This document shows, in pieces, positions 1-11,441 of a DNA stretch of 64,000 nt. The notes below the pieces were generated by a model. It was not told the DNA's origin and did no database searches. It saw only the letters and a list, made by a program, of their open reading frames with translations. The first letter of the stretch is position 1, and the number at the start of each line of letters is the position of its first letter. The position numbers and the translations under genes were made by a program. Source of the stretch: Sisyra terminalis (Eukaryota; Arthropoda; Insecta; Neuroptera; Sisyridae); the NCBI GenBank assembly GCA_958496175.1, contig OY292276.1, positions 13,472,001-13,536,000 on the forward strand, given 5' to 3'.

Positions 1-793
1 GTGTCCATATTGTTAATTAAAATATGTACTATCTGTCTTGATTGCGAATTTCGTTCCACATCCTTTATAAAGATTAAGAATTTAATTGCTTTCACTGTTT
101 CGACAACTTTCATTGAATTACGAAAAAAAATATGTACAATTGGGCTTTGTGTTGTTGAAAAGTAAACTTAATTTATATTTGACTACGTAGTTTAATCTAT
201 TATTCTAATCTTAAGACATAATCTAAGCATTGTCTTAAGAAATTTGAAAAGATAAAAACAATACCATTACATTGATAAAAATCCTTTTCATGTAAAAAAA
301 AATTAACCCGTTTTTTCCGCACTTTTCTCAAGAAACGTGGAACTAATTTTGATGACCAATAGTTCGTTTGGTAAATTTTTGCCTTCTCGAAGAAATTAAC
401 GACCAAAATTTAGATCGGTTCAAATATAGAAGATAACAAAGCAAAATTATGGTGAGAATTTTTTTTTTCCAAAATTTGGTTACACACGTTTTCCATTTTT
501 CAGTTTTTCCTTTTAGTCGCTGCTTTAGTTTGTCATTGATTTTAAATTTACTAAAATACGCCCAGGATTATTAAACTGAGTTGAGTGGTTTCAAGAAATG
601 TGAAAAATCGTTTAAGTCTTATTTCCTTAATGCTTTGCGATTCTCCCAATAAGGGTCGCTATTTTTACATCAAGAAAGTGACATTTATCTTTTAGTTTAA
701 ATCATCATTTATCTATTAGAGAGTTACCAAAAGGGTACGGGTTTTTTTCCGTTTCTCTTTTTAAGTGAAAATACCGGCTCTAGAAAAAACATA
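1..793. other. AT-rich intergenic DNA, no gene seen
   Basis: Reading frames here are short and lack ATG starts with any protein-like composition. I see no splice-bounded exon, RNA gene or element end before the mariner terminal repeat. Confidence 0.6.
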
Positions 794-795
794 TA

Positions 796-1718
796 TTGGT
801 TGTTCGGAAAGTAATTTCGTTTTTTCCTGACAAAAGATTTAATTGTATTTTTTTGCACTCATTTTATAACTAAACCGTATAATAATTGTATGTTTTGAGA
901 GCTCATATAACAAGGTTTGTATGTGAAAAAACTCAAGTGATTCTACGCAATAGTTTTTGGTTCGTATCCTTTAAAATATGGAGATCAAAAACCAGTCTTT
1001 TTCTCATATATTACTTTTTCACTATAGAAAAGGTAAAATGCTGTTCAATCAAGAACAAAATTAATTGAAGTGTATGCAGAAGAAGTATTGACGGCACGCC
1101 AGTGCCAAAACTAGTTTGTAAAATTTCGATTCGGCAATTTTGATTTCGAAGATGCATCACGGTCTTGAAGACCGGTTGAAGCTGATAAAATCACAATGAA
1201 ATCATTAGTTGATGCAAATCGGTGAATAACAGGTACATGAGATCAGTAAAAAGTAAAATTTACCAAATTCAATTGTTAATGACCCACTTGAAAGGCCTAG
1301 GATTAACCTCGAACCTCGATATATGGGTTCCCTATGTTTTTATGGGGAGAAATTTGACCTCATACAAGTTTTGTGCCCTCCCAAAAGCTTTTACAACTTG
1401 AATGGTATAAACTGTCATACCCATCATATTCTGTAAATCTGGCACTTTCGGTTTATTATTGGTTTTGACCACTGCAAAATATTTTAGACGGTAAAACCTT
1501 TACTTCAAATGAGGAAGTCAAAAATCCCCCAAGATCAGTTTTCGGCTAAAAAAGAGCAAAATTTTTTTCAGTGAAAAATTATACTACAGCCAGAGAAATG
1601 ACAAAAGCTATGGAACCAGATTGACCAATATATAATTTAAAAAAATATTTATTCACTTTATAAAAATTGTCTTTCATTATTACAAAAAAGAAACGAAATT
1701 ACTTTCCGAACCACCTAA
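796..1718 (+). mobile_element. mariner element, internally deleted, copy 1
   Basis: The ends are imperfect terminal inverted repeats. The left begins TTGGTTGTTCGGAAAG and the right, reverse-complemented, begins TTAGGTGGTTCGGAAAG. A TA lies on each side (794-795 and 1719-1720), the mariner target duplication. Inside are broken transposase remnants in + orientation: a helix-turn-helix part (about 1060-1330) with pieces such as RPVEADK, HLKGLGLTSNLDIWVP, and a C-terminal part (about 1480-1620) with DGKTFTSNEEVK. The catalytic middle is missing and stops interrupt the frame. At 923 bp it is well below the usual ~1.3 kb of an autonomous mariner. A second copy at 28168-29086 has the same structure, so the deleted form probably multiplied with transposase supplied by another copy. 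Confidence 0.88.
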
Positions 1719-1720
1719 TA

Positions 1721-2622
1721 TTTTGTATTGTCCTGTTAAGTTAGCAGAGTTTAAAAAGAATCAAACGTTGTAATGTTTCTTTAGCTATACTGATAGTTAT
1801 AATCAAATTGATAATATTTTTATGCATAGAATTATTGTTGTAGAAACTGTTAAAGTATAAGCTATTACATGGCTAATTTTTTTACTTTTTATTTTATTTG
1901 GCTGGAATTGAACCGTAGGGTTCTTAAAGGTACATGAGTTCACCGGATTTTGACCATTAGGAAAGAATAGAAATCAAAAACAAGAACTTTACAAATTTAA
2001 TTATGAATAGTTCATTTGGTTTTTTAAAAGTCAAAGTTCAGATGTTTTTCTTTCTTTTTTTCGAGAGCTTTTGATTTTCTGCCATAATATGTAGAGTTGT
2101 TTTTCTGTTAAATTAAGACTCATCTAGTAAATATTGCTATTAGGTGTTGAAGATAGTTCTTCCTTCGTTAATTGTTCTCAATATTCTTTCGTTTTTCTCC
2201 TCGATTTTACAGTATCCTATTTTGAAGTCTCTTTAAAGGTTTTGCTTTGAAGGCTTTAAAGGTTTAAAAGGCTTTTCTTGTTTCCAGAAAATCCATGTTT
2301 CCAGTTCATATACCTTGTACGACACTCCTCACATAACACTGTAATAGTTGTTTGAGATATAACAAATAACAATAAACCATTTTGGTAGTTTATTTAAATG
2401 TTCCAATAAATTAAAACAACTTTTGTAAACTAAAGCTCGAAAAAAGAGCTTTCTTGTAACCTAAAGCTCTCCAGAAAATTGTGTTGATCGATTGCTCTGA
2501 AATTTACTTCTAATGTTTTTGGCTATGGATCCTTCATTTGCTCTTTTGAAAAACTTTTTAACGAAAAATATTCAACTGTGATCAATTTTTTCTTTGATTT
2601 CTTTGCCACTGGTTATCTTTAT
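1721..2622. other. intergenic, no gene seen
   Basis: AT-rich sequence with no supported coding region. A stretch near 1895-1940 resembles a tRNA T-arm on the minus strand, but no cloverleaf can be drawn. Confidence 0.5.
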
Positions 2623-3718
2623 ACATCGGATTATATGCATTTGCATGTTTGCATATGCAACTGCATATAATTCTATTTTTATAGCGTTATTGCATATTTT
2701 GGTGCTTTTTCATTGTAAAAGCTTATTTCGGTAGTTATTCGTGTTTGGCGTGTTGTATTATGTCGTCACGTCCCCCTTACGTCAAGCTCTGAAAGTATTG
2801 TACCCAATATTGCTTCACATCACCTGGCTAAACCATGGATTATATCAAGTTGCGGAAAAGATCAGAAACGAGTTCGGGATAGTCAATAAATTGATTTCTT
2901 CTACACAAAAAGTGCTTTTAAAAGCACTATGGCGACCGCAGGCATATAAAGAGCAACTAACAATCATAACACTACCCCCAGAATCAATTTTAACACAGTG
3001 GGGTACTTGGTAGAAAACTTTATTGATTTACGCTGAATATTTCGAAGCCATAAAAGAAGTAGTTGGAAAATTTGAAAGATTAGGCACCATTGCAATCAAT
3101 TCAAGCCAGCAAGTATTTGAGGATCCTTCAACCAACAAAAAATTGCTCTTAATGCAACACATTTCAGCATCATATTCGATGCAATTGAGCAACTAGAAAC
3201 ATTTCTCTGTGCAAGTCCATGGAAATATTCAAAAAATTATTAAACAGAATAATGCCCTTTCGAGTTAACTATTGCAATAGGTTCGTGGCAAATTAAATGC
3301 AGTTTTGTATAAAAACCTCGGTTTTGAAGGAATAAAGAAAATTGATGCATTTATTAACGACTCTTCTAAAGAGATCTACGAAAATTCCGCCAAATTACAA
3401 ATTCTGTCCGGTAACGTAAGTTGACGTCGAATGTTCATTTTGACTTTGCTTTTAACTTTTTTTATCTATATGGTCCAATTGTGGATTTAAACCATCCAAG
3501 TTCCCACTCAAATACACAGAAAATTTCTGGAGAATAGGTCTGGCGGCTTAGGGGAAGTTCAGTTTTGTGCATAAGAACAGAAGAATTATATATATTAAGA
3601 TAAATACAATGTGAAAATAAACGTTAATTCTAATAATAAATGGATTTTGATATTTATGCATATTTCGCCCTTCTTTAGTGCATATTTTGGCATTTTGATA
3701 GTGTATATAATCCGATGT
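2623..3718 (+). mobile_element. deleted hAT-like (DUF659-type) element, copy 1
   Basis: It is bounded by inverted ends, ACATCGGATTATATGC on the left and a matching right end that reads ACATCGGATTATATAC on the other strand. GCATAT-rich subterminal repeats follow. The body holds a transposase remnant in + orientation (2741 to about 3425). Recognisable pieces are HITWLNHGLYQVAEKI, the LTQWGTW block and FEAIKEVVGKF, the order seen in the DUF659/hAT-like transposases common in insects. An in-frame stop follows the GTW block at 3011-3013 and frameshifts follow later. The element is 1.1 kb, so most of the transposase is gone. No convincing 8-bp target duplication was found. A second copy with the same layout is at 39789-40898. 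Confidence 0.7.
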
Positions 3719-6271
3719 GTAGTTACTACCAATCACCATGTTCTGTTACAAGCACTGCTTACCAACTTTATTTTAAATTTTTTAACTTTAAAATTTTTCG
3801 CTTATTTGTAAGAATTTAAAATTGAGCTGCAAATATTAATTAAACTTTAATTGTTTTGTGTCATATTATAAGAGATAGGAATAGTTTTAAATTGAGAATA
3901 AATAATATTCAACAAATTCAAAGTACAATTATTTATAGACTTTACTTTTCGCAAAGTAATACAAATTTTAAACTTTTTTTTTTTGGTAAAATTTTCGTCA
4001 AAAGTACAATTTTGTAATATCTCCACGAAATTCAAATGATACTAGTTTCATCGTTATACTTTTTAATTGCTTAAGTTTGTCAATGTTTTGGAAAGTTGAA
4101 CAATTGTCGCTAGAATTGAAAATTATTGTTGGTTCGATTCATAAAATGATGCTAGTCCGGCTTAATGTTTCACAAGAGGGTTTACGTTCGTTAGCGTTCA
4201 CATATTCCCCTGAAATTTAACAATTAAATAAGGGCCATGCAATAAATGTCAATGTAGTTCAGATGAAACGCAATTCTATATGTGTACGTTGATCCTTTTG
4301 CTCCAGTGATTTTAATAACACATAAATCCTGAATGTTACAACTTCAGCAGAAAGCTTATTTGAATTTGTTTGGAAAACTCAAAATTCGAACAAGAGTAAT
4401 TATCTCACAAGAAATATATTTTCATAAGTGTTGTGTGCCATTTATTGTTAATTGTATTCTTCATTTATGTATTTTTTTTTTTGAAATGAAATAATATAAA
4501 TTATTCATTAAAAATCATTAGCTTTTGGTTTATGATAGGTAATTAATAGGAGGTTAAATATTGTTTACGATAAACAGTTTACGATGGTTACAATATTTTC
4601 ATACTCACCCTAAATGTTAGATTTATTAAGTAGGTGAAATCAGTGGAATGTTTTCTTTGGTGATTAAATAATTTATGTAGTGTTTATTACTAGATGCCCA
4701 AAGATATCCCAAAATATATCGATTTAGAAAAATATTTTCACAATAGTTCTGAATATAAACGAAATAAAAAATTTAACAAAAACAAATTTTTTTTTAAGAA
4801 CTTAAGAATATAGGTCGATAATTACAGGTTTTTCGATACCATCTTTCCAAATCCTATTTTTCTAAAATGTTAAAAAATTCATGATAATTATTAAACTTGA
4901 ATTAGTTTTCAATTTTTGTTTGTCTTTACGTAGGTCGTAACAATGATCAATTGATGGTAATTGATTTTTTGTCTTTACATTTGTTGTCTTTTTGGCCCAA
5001 GGAATGGAGATCACCTGTTGGTTTTCCCTGTTTTATTCATGACAAGAATTAAAATTTATAAAACTAGTGGGTTTTCATAATGTTGGATAATCCTTGTCTA
5101 AAAGTGGGTGTTTTATAAAAATTAAGCAAAAAAATTGTTATGGTGATAATATTTATCTTGTTCATAATCCATAAGATAATAATTTTTCTTTTATTAATAT
5201 AAAAAAATGATGCATTCAGCTCGTGACACACATGTGGGTTTATCATATAATAATCAATAAGAAGCTGTAATCATATACCTATTGACTTGATATTATTGCA
5301 CAAAAACCGTAACGATGAAATGACTTTTTGCTCAGATTTCTTTACAAACACCATCTAAAGCCATTAGGATACATAATTAATTTACTGTTCTGATTTTTTT
5401 TCATACCTATTTTTTTAATGTTTCAAAACTTTAAGTAACATAACTTGCTTATTTTTTTGATAGCATTCTCAATGTTTAAATTAATTTCATTTCCAAATTT
5501 ACCTTAAGGCTGAAAAAAAATATATACATATATACCAAAACAGCAAAATTGTAAACGATAAAGTCGGAAAAACGTCTTGTGCATTATTTTCTGTGAGTGA
5601 AAAACGTTTGAATTCTTCAGCGTCTATTAGAATTTAATTTAGAGTTCGTAAACTTTTCTCTCGCTTACGATTTCTTTTCACTGAAGAAAATTTTTATTTA
5701 ACTTCAAGTATGCACATATTTCTAATAACGCAAATGCCGGCTAAAATTGACGAAAAGATATTTCACGAATTGAAAAATCACACATCACACATTTGGAAGT
5801 AGTTTGAAAGTTTTTGTCATCTTCTGAAAAATGAGTTCCGTGTTTTTGTAAAAGAAAAAAAAATTTTTTTTGTGTGTTCTTATGGACGCACGTGAGAAGT
5901 TATAGTTCGTTGGTATGGTTAAAAAGATGTTCATCGAGATAACTAAAATTTGCTTTTAATATCAAAATACCTTATAAGCAAACGTATATGTTGTCGCAAA
6001 GAATATAAAGTTGTAAACACAACCACCAGAGAGAAGTACAAATATAAAAATTATTGTATCAAATTTGAACTATCATGTCATTAGTTTCAACTATCATTTA
6101 GTTATCATTTAACTGCTAATTTTAGCCATTTGTCAATTGTATCAGTGTTGGATTGTGAATGTTTCACGGAAAGTTATTGATTTTCAAATAAAAGATTAAG
6201 ATGGCTACATATACATAGATACTGTATGGATATACAGTTGACTGTTTATACATTTTGTATAATATGTACCT
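3719..6271. other. intergenic, no gene seen
   Basis: This 2.5-kb stretch is very AT-rich. Open frames are at most about 66 codons, overlap each other on opposite strands and look random. No element ends or splice-bounded exons were recognised. Confidence 0.5.
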
Positions 6272-6592
6272 TAGGGTGGTCCTTACTAGGGGTTTTTTTA
6301 AATTTCTTTGCTCACAGGGGCTCAAATGCTTCCAAATTGATAAAAAAAAATCCTGAAAATTTGAGCTCTTAACTTTAAGATAGTCCGCTTTCCAACTTAA
6401 GTTTCTTATGGAAATATCGTGGGAAAAATTTAATTTGTTCTTTAGAACTCCATAAGAAACTCAAGTTGGAAAGCGGACTATCTTAAAGTTAATATTAAGA
6501 GTTCAAATTTTCAGGGAATTTTTTTTTATCAATTTTAGCATTTGAGCTGGAAGCAAAGAAATTCAAAAACACTCCTATTAAGGACCACCCTA
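6272..6592. repeat. long fold-back (palindromic MITE)
   Basis: The left arm begins TAGGGTGGTCCTTACTAGG and the right arm ends with its near reverse complement (TATTAAGGACCACCCTA). The arms are about 150 bp each around a short loop near 6415-6450 and pair almost throughout, including the AGTCCGCTTTCCAACTT block. There is no coding content. Related arm sequence (AATATTAAGAGCTCAAAC and neighbours) recurs near 34540 and 52520, so this belongs to a dispersed family. Confidence 0.85.
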
Positions 6593-8337
6593 ATATTGAT
6601 ATTAAAACAAAATATGTGTTAATAATTATATCATATGATATTTTAGTTACCACAAACTACTACCTATACTATACTACTTATACTACCTATACACCTTTCA
6701 CTACTAATATAAAATGTTAATTACATATTATAAGAACTACAGTTTATCAATACAGCATGGGTTACATAATCGAAAAATACTTACCGAAAACATTTACTAT
6801 ATAGAAGAAATAGACTGTTGCCATAAAATAGCATGCATAGATATGTATAAACAATCCTAAGCAACGTCTGAAAGTTATATTAATACAAAAGTATTTGTCT
6901 AGTTTATTTACCCATTTATATCAATGCATTGAAACTGATTTTCAATTTAAATATAGCAAAATAAAATATAATATAATATAATATTATGTATCAATCGACT
7001 TTTCTTACATTGTTTTAAATATTGCATTGAATAATTTCCGAAAAAATACCTTTCTTTTAAATGTATTTTAATTCTCATAATAATAATAAACAAACGTTTA
7101 TAATATGTATGCATATATGTCAACAAAAAGAGAGAACTAATATTGTAAACACATATGTGTGAGTAAAATACAATCATTGTCTCAAATTTGAGCTGAATGA
7201 TTGTTACTATGGTTTCAAGCCATTGGTTAATTGTGTTAGGGTTCGGCCGATATTTTACGGGAAGTTACTAGTTGTGTATTAATATGGATATTCTTTAGAC
7301 TATAAAATTTGAAAATTATTAGTCTAACGATTTATATGTTCTAAATAAAAAATATATGTAAGTGATCGTCTCGATCGACTCAAACGAGTGTTTCAGTAGT
7401 TCTAATCGTTTTAGTACTATGTAAATTGCTCCCAAAAATCGGCGAGCTTTCACCGGCTTGAAGTTTCTCGCTAACCATTTGCAAATAACTTCCTATTGTA
7501 GTAATAGCGTCATATTTTATCAAAAATTCAGTCTGGTTATTTTTTCATAACACCGCTAAAGAAGTATAACTTCCAAAAAAGAATGTTACTTAATGTCTTA
7601 GGTTTTAGGAGTAAAAATAATGTAAGATTCGAATTGCATTTCGAAGATTAATGAATCAACATTTATATACAGCAATGAAATCAGCTATGAATTTTCGTTG
7701 CTAACATAAACCGCAGAATCTATGATTAAGCGTGAGATCAATGAGGCCAATAGTAAATTAAGGTGTTTTGTTGAGTTTTACTCTATATAAAATATGAGCG
7801 ACGAAATTGTAATTTAAATTTTATATAATGTGAAATTTAATTCTCTAAATGCTATAATAATAATTATAAACATAAATATTGATTTGGAACTATTATTCCA
7901 ATATTAACTTTCTGGCGTATTACCCTAGATACGTATTTTGGTTGCTAAGCAACCTTTTTCAGTGGTCATCAAGTGGTATTCGATATATCCGTAATTGTTA
8001 AAGATTGTTAATACAAAGTAAAATGTTCAAAATCTCAGCAAAAAATGTAATTTCTGTCTATCTATAAATGTTCTTCCTTTCAAATAACAATTTTTTTTTA
8101 TTAAACATTGAAATTATAAAATTTTATAAAAATATAAAATTTAAAAATTTTTAAGACAGCAGACGCCTAATTAACAGCCTTTTATTTTTATTAAGATAAT
8201 TTTATCTTTCATGCTGATTAGGAAATAATTTAACTCAATAAAATACTCATCTTAGTTTTTGTAAGATAAAATGTTTAGGGAACTGAATTATAAGGTTGTC
8301 AATTGTTAAATTTTATAGAAGTTTTTCTGGTATAACA
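6593..8337. other. upstream intergenic region of the glucosylceramidase gene
   Basis: No gene is supported. The region holds an X-box-like palindrome (annotated separately) and otherwise AT-rich DNA. A minus-strand ATG followed by hydrophobic codons and a GTAAGT donor near 6795-6830 was considered, but no matching second exon exists. Confidence 0.5.
7940..7954. promoter_or_regulatory. X-box-like palindrome
   Basis: GGTTGCTAAGCAACC is a perfect inverted repeat around one base and fits the RFX-factor X-box pattern (GTTGCY-N-RGCAAC). It lies about 500 bp upstream of the glucosylceramidase ATG. A function there is inference only; RFX sites usually mark ciliary genes. Confidence 0.35.
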
Positions 8338-8382
8338 ATGTTTGTTTTATTTATTATCGCTTGTTTGTTTTTTTCAATTTAA
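8338..8382 (+). other. short upstream ORF (14 codons)
   Basis: An ATG opens a very hydrophobic 14-codon frame (MFVLFIIACLFFSI) that stops 75 bp before the glucosylceramidase ATG. It could be a uORF in the leader or a chance frame. It resembles a signal peptide but is not in frame with the main gene. Confidence 0.3.
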
Positions 8383-8457
8383 TTTCATAAGGTGTGGTTT
8401 TATACTTCCTTGATAAAGTTTAATGTTTTCGGAATTAAGAACATTATCGAAAGAGTA

Positions 8458-10005
8458 ATGGCCGGTGTATCATTGAAAATTTTTATACACATACTTCTCT
8501 ATTCAACCTTCATATTATCAATTTTTTGTGCAAATCCCAAGCCATGTCGTAGACGTAAAAACTTTGATCAAAGTGTAGTATGTGTTTGCAACGCTTTCTT
8601 TTGCGATGAAGTTCCGCCTTTCCCCGAGAACTTAACTGAAAATCAATATACTCATTATGTGACATCGAAGGATAATTACCGACTCGAGCAACAAATCGTT
8701 AATTTCACTTCCGATAGTACTTTAAAAGTAGACGTTATTCTAAACCAAAATGAAACGTATCAAACCATTATAGGATTTGGTGGAGCTATGACTGATTCCA
8801 CTGTATTAACTTTAAAATATTTATCTAACGATGTCCAGGAAAAGTTTCTGAGAGCTTATTTTGGAGTGGAAGGAATACAATACACAATGATTCGTCTTCC
8901 AATTGGAGGATCGGATTTTTCAATTCGGGAATACACATATGACGACAATGAAAACGATGTGGAATTAATTCATTTTGATTTGGTCAAGGAGGATACAAAT
9001 TTAAAAATTCCTTTTTTAAAGCAAGCGGAAAATATATCGGAATTACCTCTGAAGATTATTGCCACTCCATGGACGGCTCCTGCTTGGATGAAAAAGAACC
9101 GGAAATATCAGGGAGGAAGTCAATTAAAGAAAGAGTACTATCAAGTTTGGGCCAATTACTTGGTCAAATTTTTGCAGGAGTACTCGAAACGTGGAGTGAA
9201 TGTTTGGGCACTGTCGATTCAAAACGAGCCAGTTTCTGCTAGTTTCTTCTATTTCTATATCAATGGAATTAAATGGTTTGCCCAAGACGAGGCGAATTTC
9301 TTAGTGAATAATTTACTTCCTGTTTTACATTCAAATGGATACGAAAACTTAGATATCATAATTGGAGATGATCACACTGCTTTGACAGAAATATTTCTGC
9401 AAAATTTTAAAAAGTATCCCAATGCCTTGCAAAACGTTTCTGGAATCGCAATTCATTGGTACTTTGATGCTATAACCCCGAAATTTGTTCTACAAAACAT
9501 TCAAAAAGCGGCTCCCGATAAATATATTTTATGCACCGAAGCTTCAATGCTAAAAGTAGCCTTACCGATACCGTCATATCAGTTATGGAAATATGCGGAG
9601 CTTTACGCGTCAAATATAATACAGAATTTGCTGAACGGCGCCTCGGGTTGGCTCGATTGGAATATGGGATTAGACATGCAAGGAGGGCCCAATGTTTACA
9701 ATTTATATTTGGAATCAGCGATTATGATCAATAAAAACGCGAACGAGTTTGTTAAACAACCCGCATATTATGTTATTGGGCATTTCTCCAAGTTTATTCC
9801 TCCGGGTTCTGTGCGGTTTCGGTTGAATGAAACGCACAAAATATATTCGAGCATGATTGGTTTTATAACTCCTAAGCGACAAACTGTCATTGTTATTATG
9901 AATCGATCATTTTTGCAAGAGCATCTTGTTTTGTATGATCCAAAGAGGAATAAATATGTTTCGATAGATGTTCCGAAACGTTCCATACATACCATTATTT
10001 ACTAA
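8458..10005 (+). CDS. GBA1: glucosylceramidase (acid beta-glucosidase, GH30), single exon
   Basis: This enzyme hydrolyses glucosylceramide to glucose and ceramide in lysosomes or after secretion. The 515-residue length is close to the animal family. I chose the ATG at 8458 because it starts a clean signal peptide (about residues 1-25, ending SIFCA); the open frame upstream to 8392 has only a GTG. Mature residues C30, C42, C44 and C49 reproduce the 12/2/5 spacing of the two N-terminal disulfides of GBA1. The (beta/alpha)8 domain shows GFGGAMTD, LPIGGSDFS and ATPWTAPAWMK. It then has the acid/base glutamate E257 in SIQNEP and the nucleophile E361 in CTEAS, followed by GWLDWNM and GHFSKFIPPGS. 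Seven N-glycosylation sequons are present. No frameshift or missing catalytic residue is seen. The whole coding region lacks introns, unusual for animal GBA1 genes, so it may be a retrocopy or a lineage-specific intron-poor paralogue. Confidence 0.96.
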   Translation: MAGVSLKIFIHILLYSTFILSIFCANPKPCRRRKNFDQSVVCVCNAFFCDEVPPFPENLTENQYTHYVTSKDNYRLEQQIVNFTSDSTLKVDVILNQNETYQTIIGFGGAMTDSTVLTLKYLSNDVQEKFLRAYFGVEGIQYTMIRLPIGGSDFSIREYTYDDNENDVELIHFDLVKEDTNLKIPFLKQAENISELPLKIIATPWTAPAWMKKNRKYQGGSQLKKEYYQVWANYLVKFLQEYSKRGVNVWALSIQNEPVSASFFYFYINGIKWFAQDEANFLVNNLLPVLHSNGYENLDIIIGDDHTALTEIFLQNFKKYPNALQNVSGIAIHWYFDAITPKFVLQNIQKAAPDKYILCTEASMLKVALPIPSYQLWKYAELYASNIIQNLLNGASGWLDWNMGLDMQGGPNVYNLYLESAIMINKNANEFVKQPAYYVIGHFSKFIPPGSVRFRLNETHKIYSSMIGFITPKRQTVIVIMNRSFLQEHLVLYDPKRNKYVSIDVPKRSIHTIIY

Positions 10006-10171
10006 TATAGACTCATATATAGTTTAAAGTGTAAAATTTGTATAAAATTGTTAAGAAAAATATTACTTATAATACCTAGTTATTTTTTGTACTGATTCCA
10101 AAACAAAGTTTAAAATTTTTCTAATTATTTTGGTTGCTAATTAGTACCAAAATTATATTTTAATTTTTTTA

Positions 10172-10194
10172 AATAAAATTTTCATAAAAATAAA
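10172..10194 (+). promoter_or_regulatory. polyadenylation signals of the glucosylceramidase gene
   Basis: Two AATAAA hexamers (10172-10177 and 10189-10194) lie 167-190 bp after the stop codon, a reasonable 3' UTR length. Confidence 0.55.
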
Positions 10195-11014
10195 TTTGAT
10201 TTTCATATAGTTCTCCGATTTCGGTTGTTATAATTAACATTTTTTAGATGGATATTTAATTTTTTGTTTTTAGTAATTCGGATGTATACGTAACTTCCTT
10301 TTCATGTATTTTACCTTTGTTAGAGCCAAAAGTTCCTGAATAACGCAATATACGTATAACATAGCCATTACAATATTTATTAAGATCGATTTTTCTTTAT
10401 TAATACCTCAGAATAATGTATTAATAACCTTAGGTATTAATAAAATTTATATTAATTAGGAATTAAAAACCTTAATTAATATCTGCTTGAACAACACAAC
10501 AGATATACCAAAAAGTAGTTTCTTTTTTAAACCTATAGACACTTAACTGCCATTTATCTGCTTATAAGTAATTTTAAAGTGGTATTAAAGACATTTTATG
10601 ATTAGAGTGACTTATTAACCTATAAAAAATTATAAAATATTTGCCATTTCCAATTCTATATAGAAATGGTAAGACCAAAAACTCGAAGGAATACAATTTG
10701 GGTGTTGTATGCTTTTCGAGTTTCACAGGGTAGCAACGCAAAGTTGTAATTAAAAACATTTTCATTGTTTATCTAAGTGCATTAGATGCTCATTAATACC
10801 AAATGACTTTTTTAAAGTTCAAATTTGCTAATTTTCATTTCTCTAATTGATACCTCCAAAGGAAAGTAAAAAATTTAACTAATTACAAATTAGGGAAGAT
10901 AATGATACCTAATGAATGCCAGAAAGTCGAAAAGCTGTTAAATAATCCTAATTAATTTAGGTCGATTTACCAAATAACCAAAAGTGCCCAAGAATTGCTA
11001 ACAAAGAAAATTCT
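10195..11014. other. intergenic, no gene seen
   Basis: A 63-codon minus-strand ATG frame (10574-10765) is present but has neither a clear signal peptide nor any recognisable motif. I do not call it. Confidence 0.45.
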
Positions 11015-11163
11015 TTGCTACTACACGACAATGCAAGACTTCTTTGGAGAAAAAAGCCTGGAAAATACCAATAAATTAGGGGGGTACCTACTAACATCGT
11101 CCAAAGTTATTCCATCGGATTTTTATTTATTTTAATCGTTACTACATTTACTAAATGGTAAAA
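11015..11163 (+). pseudogene. mariner transposase relic (catalytic region)
   Basis: Translation gives LLLHDNAR near 11015 and PSDFYLF followed, after a stop, by SLLHLLNGK up to 11163. These match the LLHDNARPH and PSDxxLFxSLxxxLNGK blocks around the second and third catalytic aspartates of mariner transposases. A frameshift lies between them. No terminal repeats were found, so this is an old fragment separate from the two 0.92-kb copies. Confidence 0.55.
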
Positions 11164-11207
11164 AAATTTAATGCTTAAGTGATGTTAAACATTTTTTTTT
11201 GGTAATA

Positions 11208-11439
11208 CAGTATAATCTCTCTAATCCGGCACTTCGATAGATCGGCACGTTCAATAATCCGGCACCCTCCACCCACGGCTCCCTCCTTCTCTATACCTGT
11301 TCATAAATTTATTCCCTCTATGAAATGCTTTATTTTATTCATTATCTATGTACTTTTCACTATAATCCATTAATCCGAACATTCCAATAATCCGGCACCC
11401 TTCGGTTTTTAATAGTGCCGGATTAGTGAGATGACACTC
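11208..11439. mobile_element. pogo/Tigger-like MITE
   Basis: Imperfect inverted ends: the left reads CAGTATAATCTCTCTAATCC, and the right is the complement of a near copy ending in CACTC. They are flanked by TA on both sides. Extra CCGGCAC motifs lie inside. The 232-bp element has no coding capacity. The CCGGCAC-rich ends resemble those of pogo/Tigger elements. Confidence 0.75.
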
Positions 11440-11441
11440 TA

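Noticed and set aside
1895..1945. Minus-strand sequence resembling a tRNA T-loop
   Set aside because: The T-stem does not pair and no anticodon or D arm can be drawn.
8392..8457. Longer glucosylceramidase frame starting at 8392
   Set aside because: The codon is GTG, which a eukaryotic gene would not use here. The ATG at 8458 gives a proper signal peptide.
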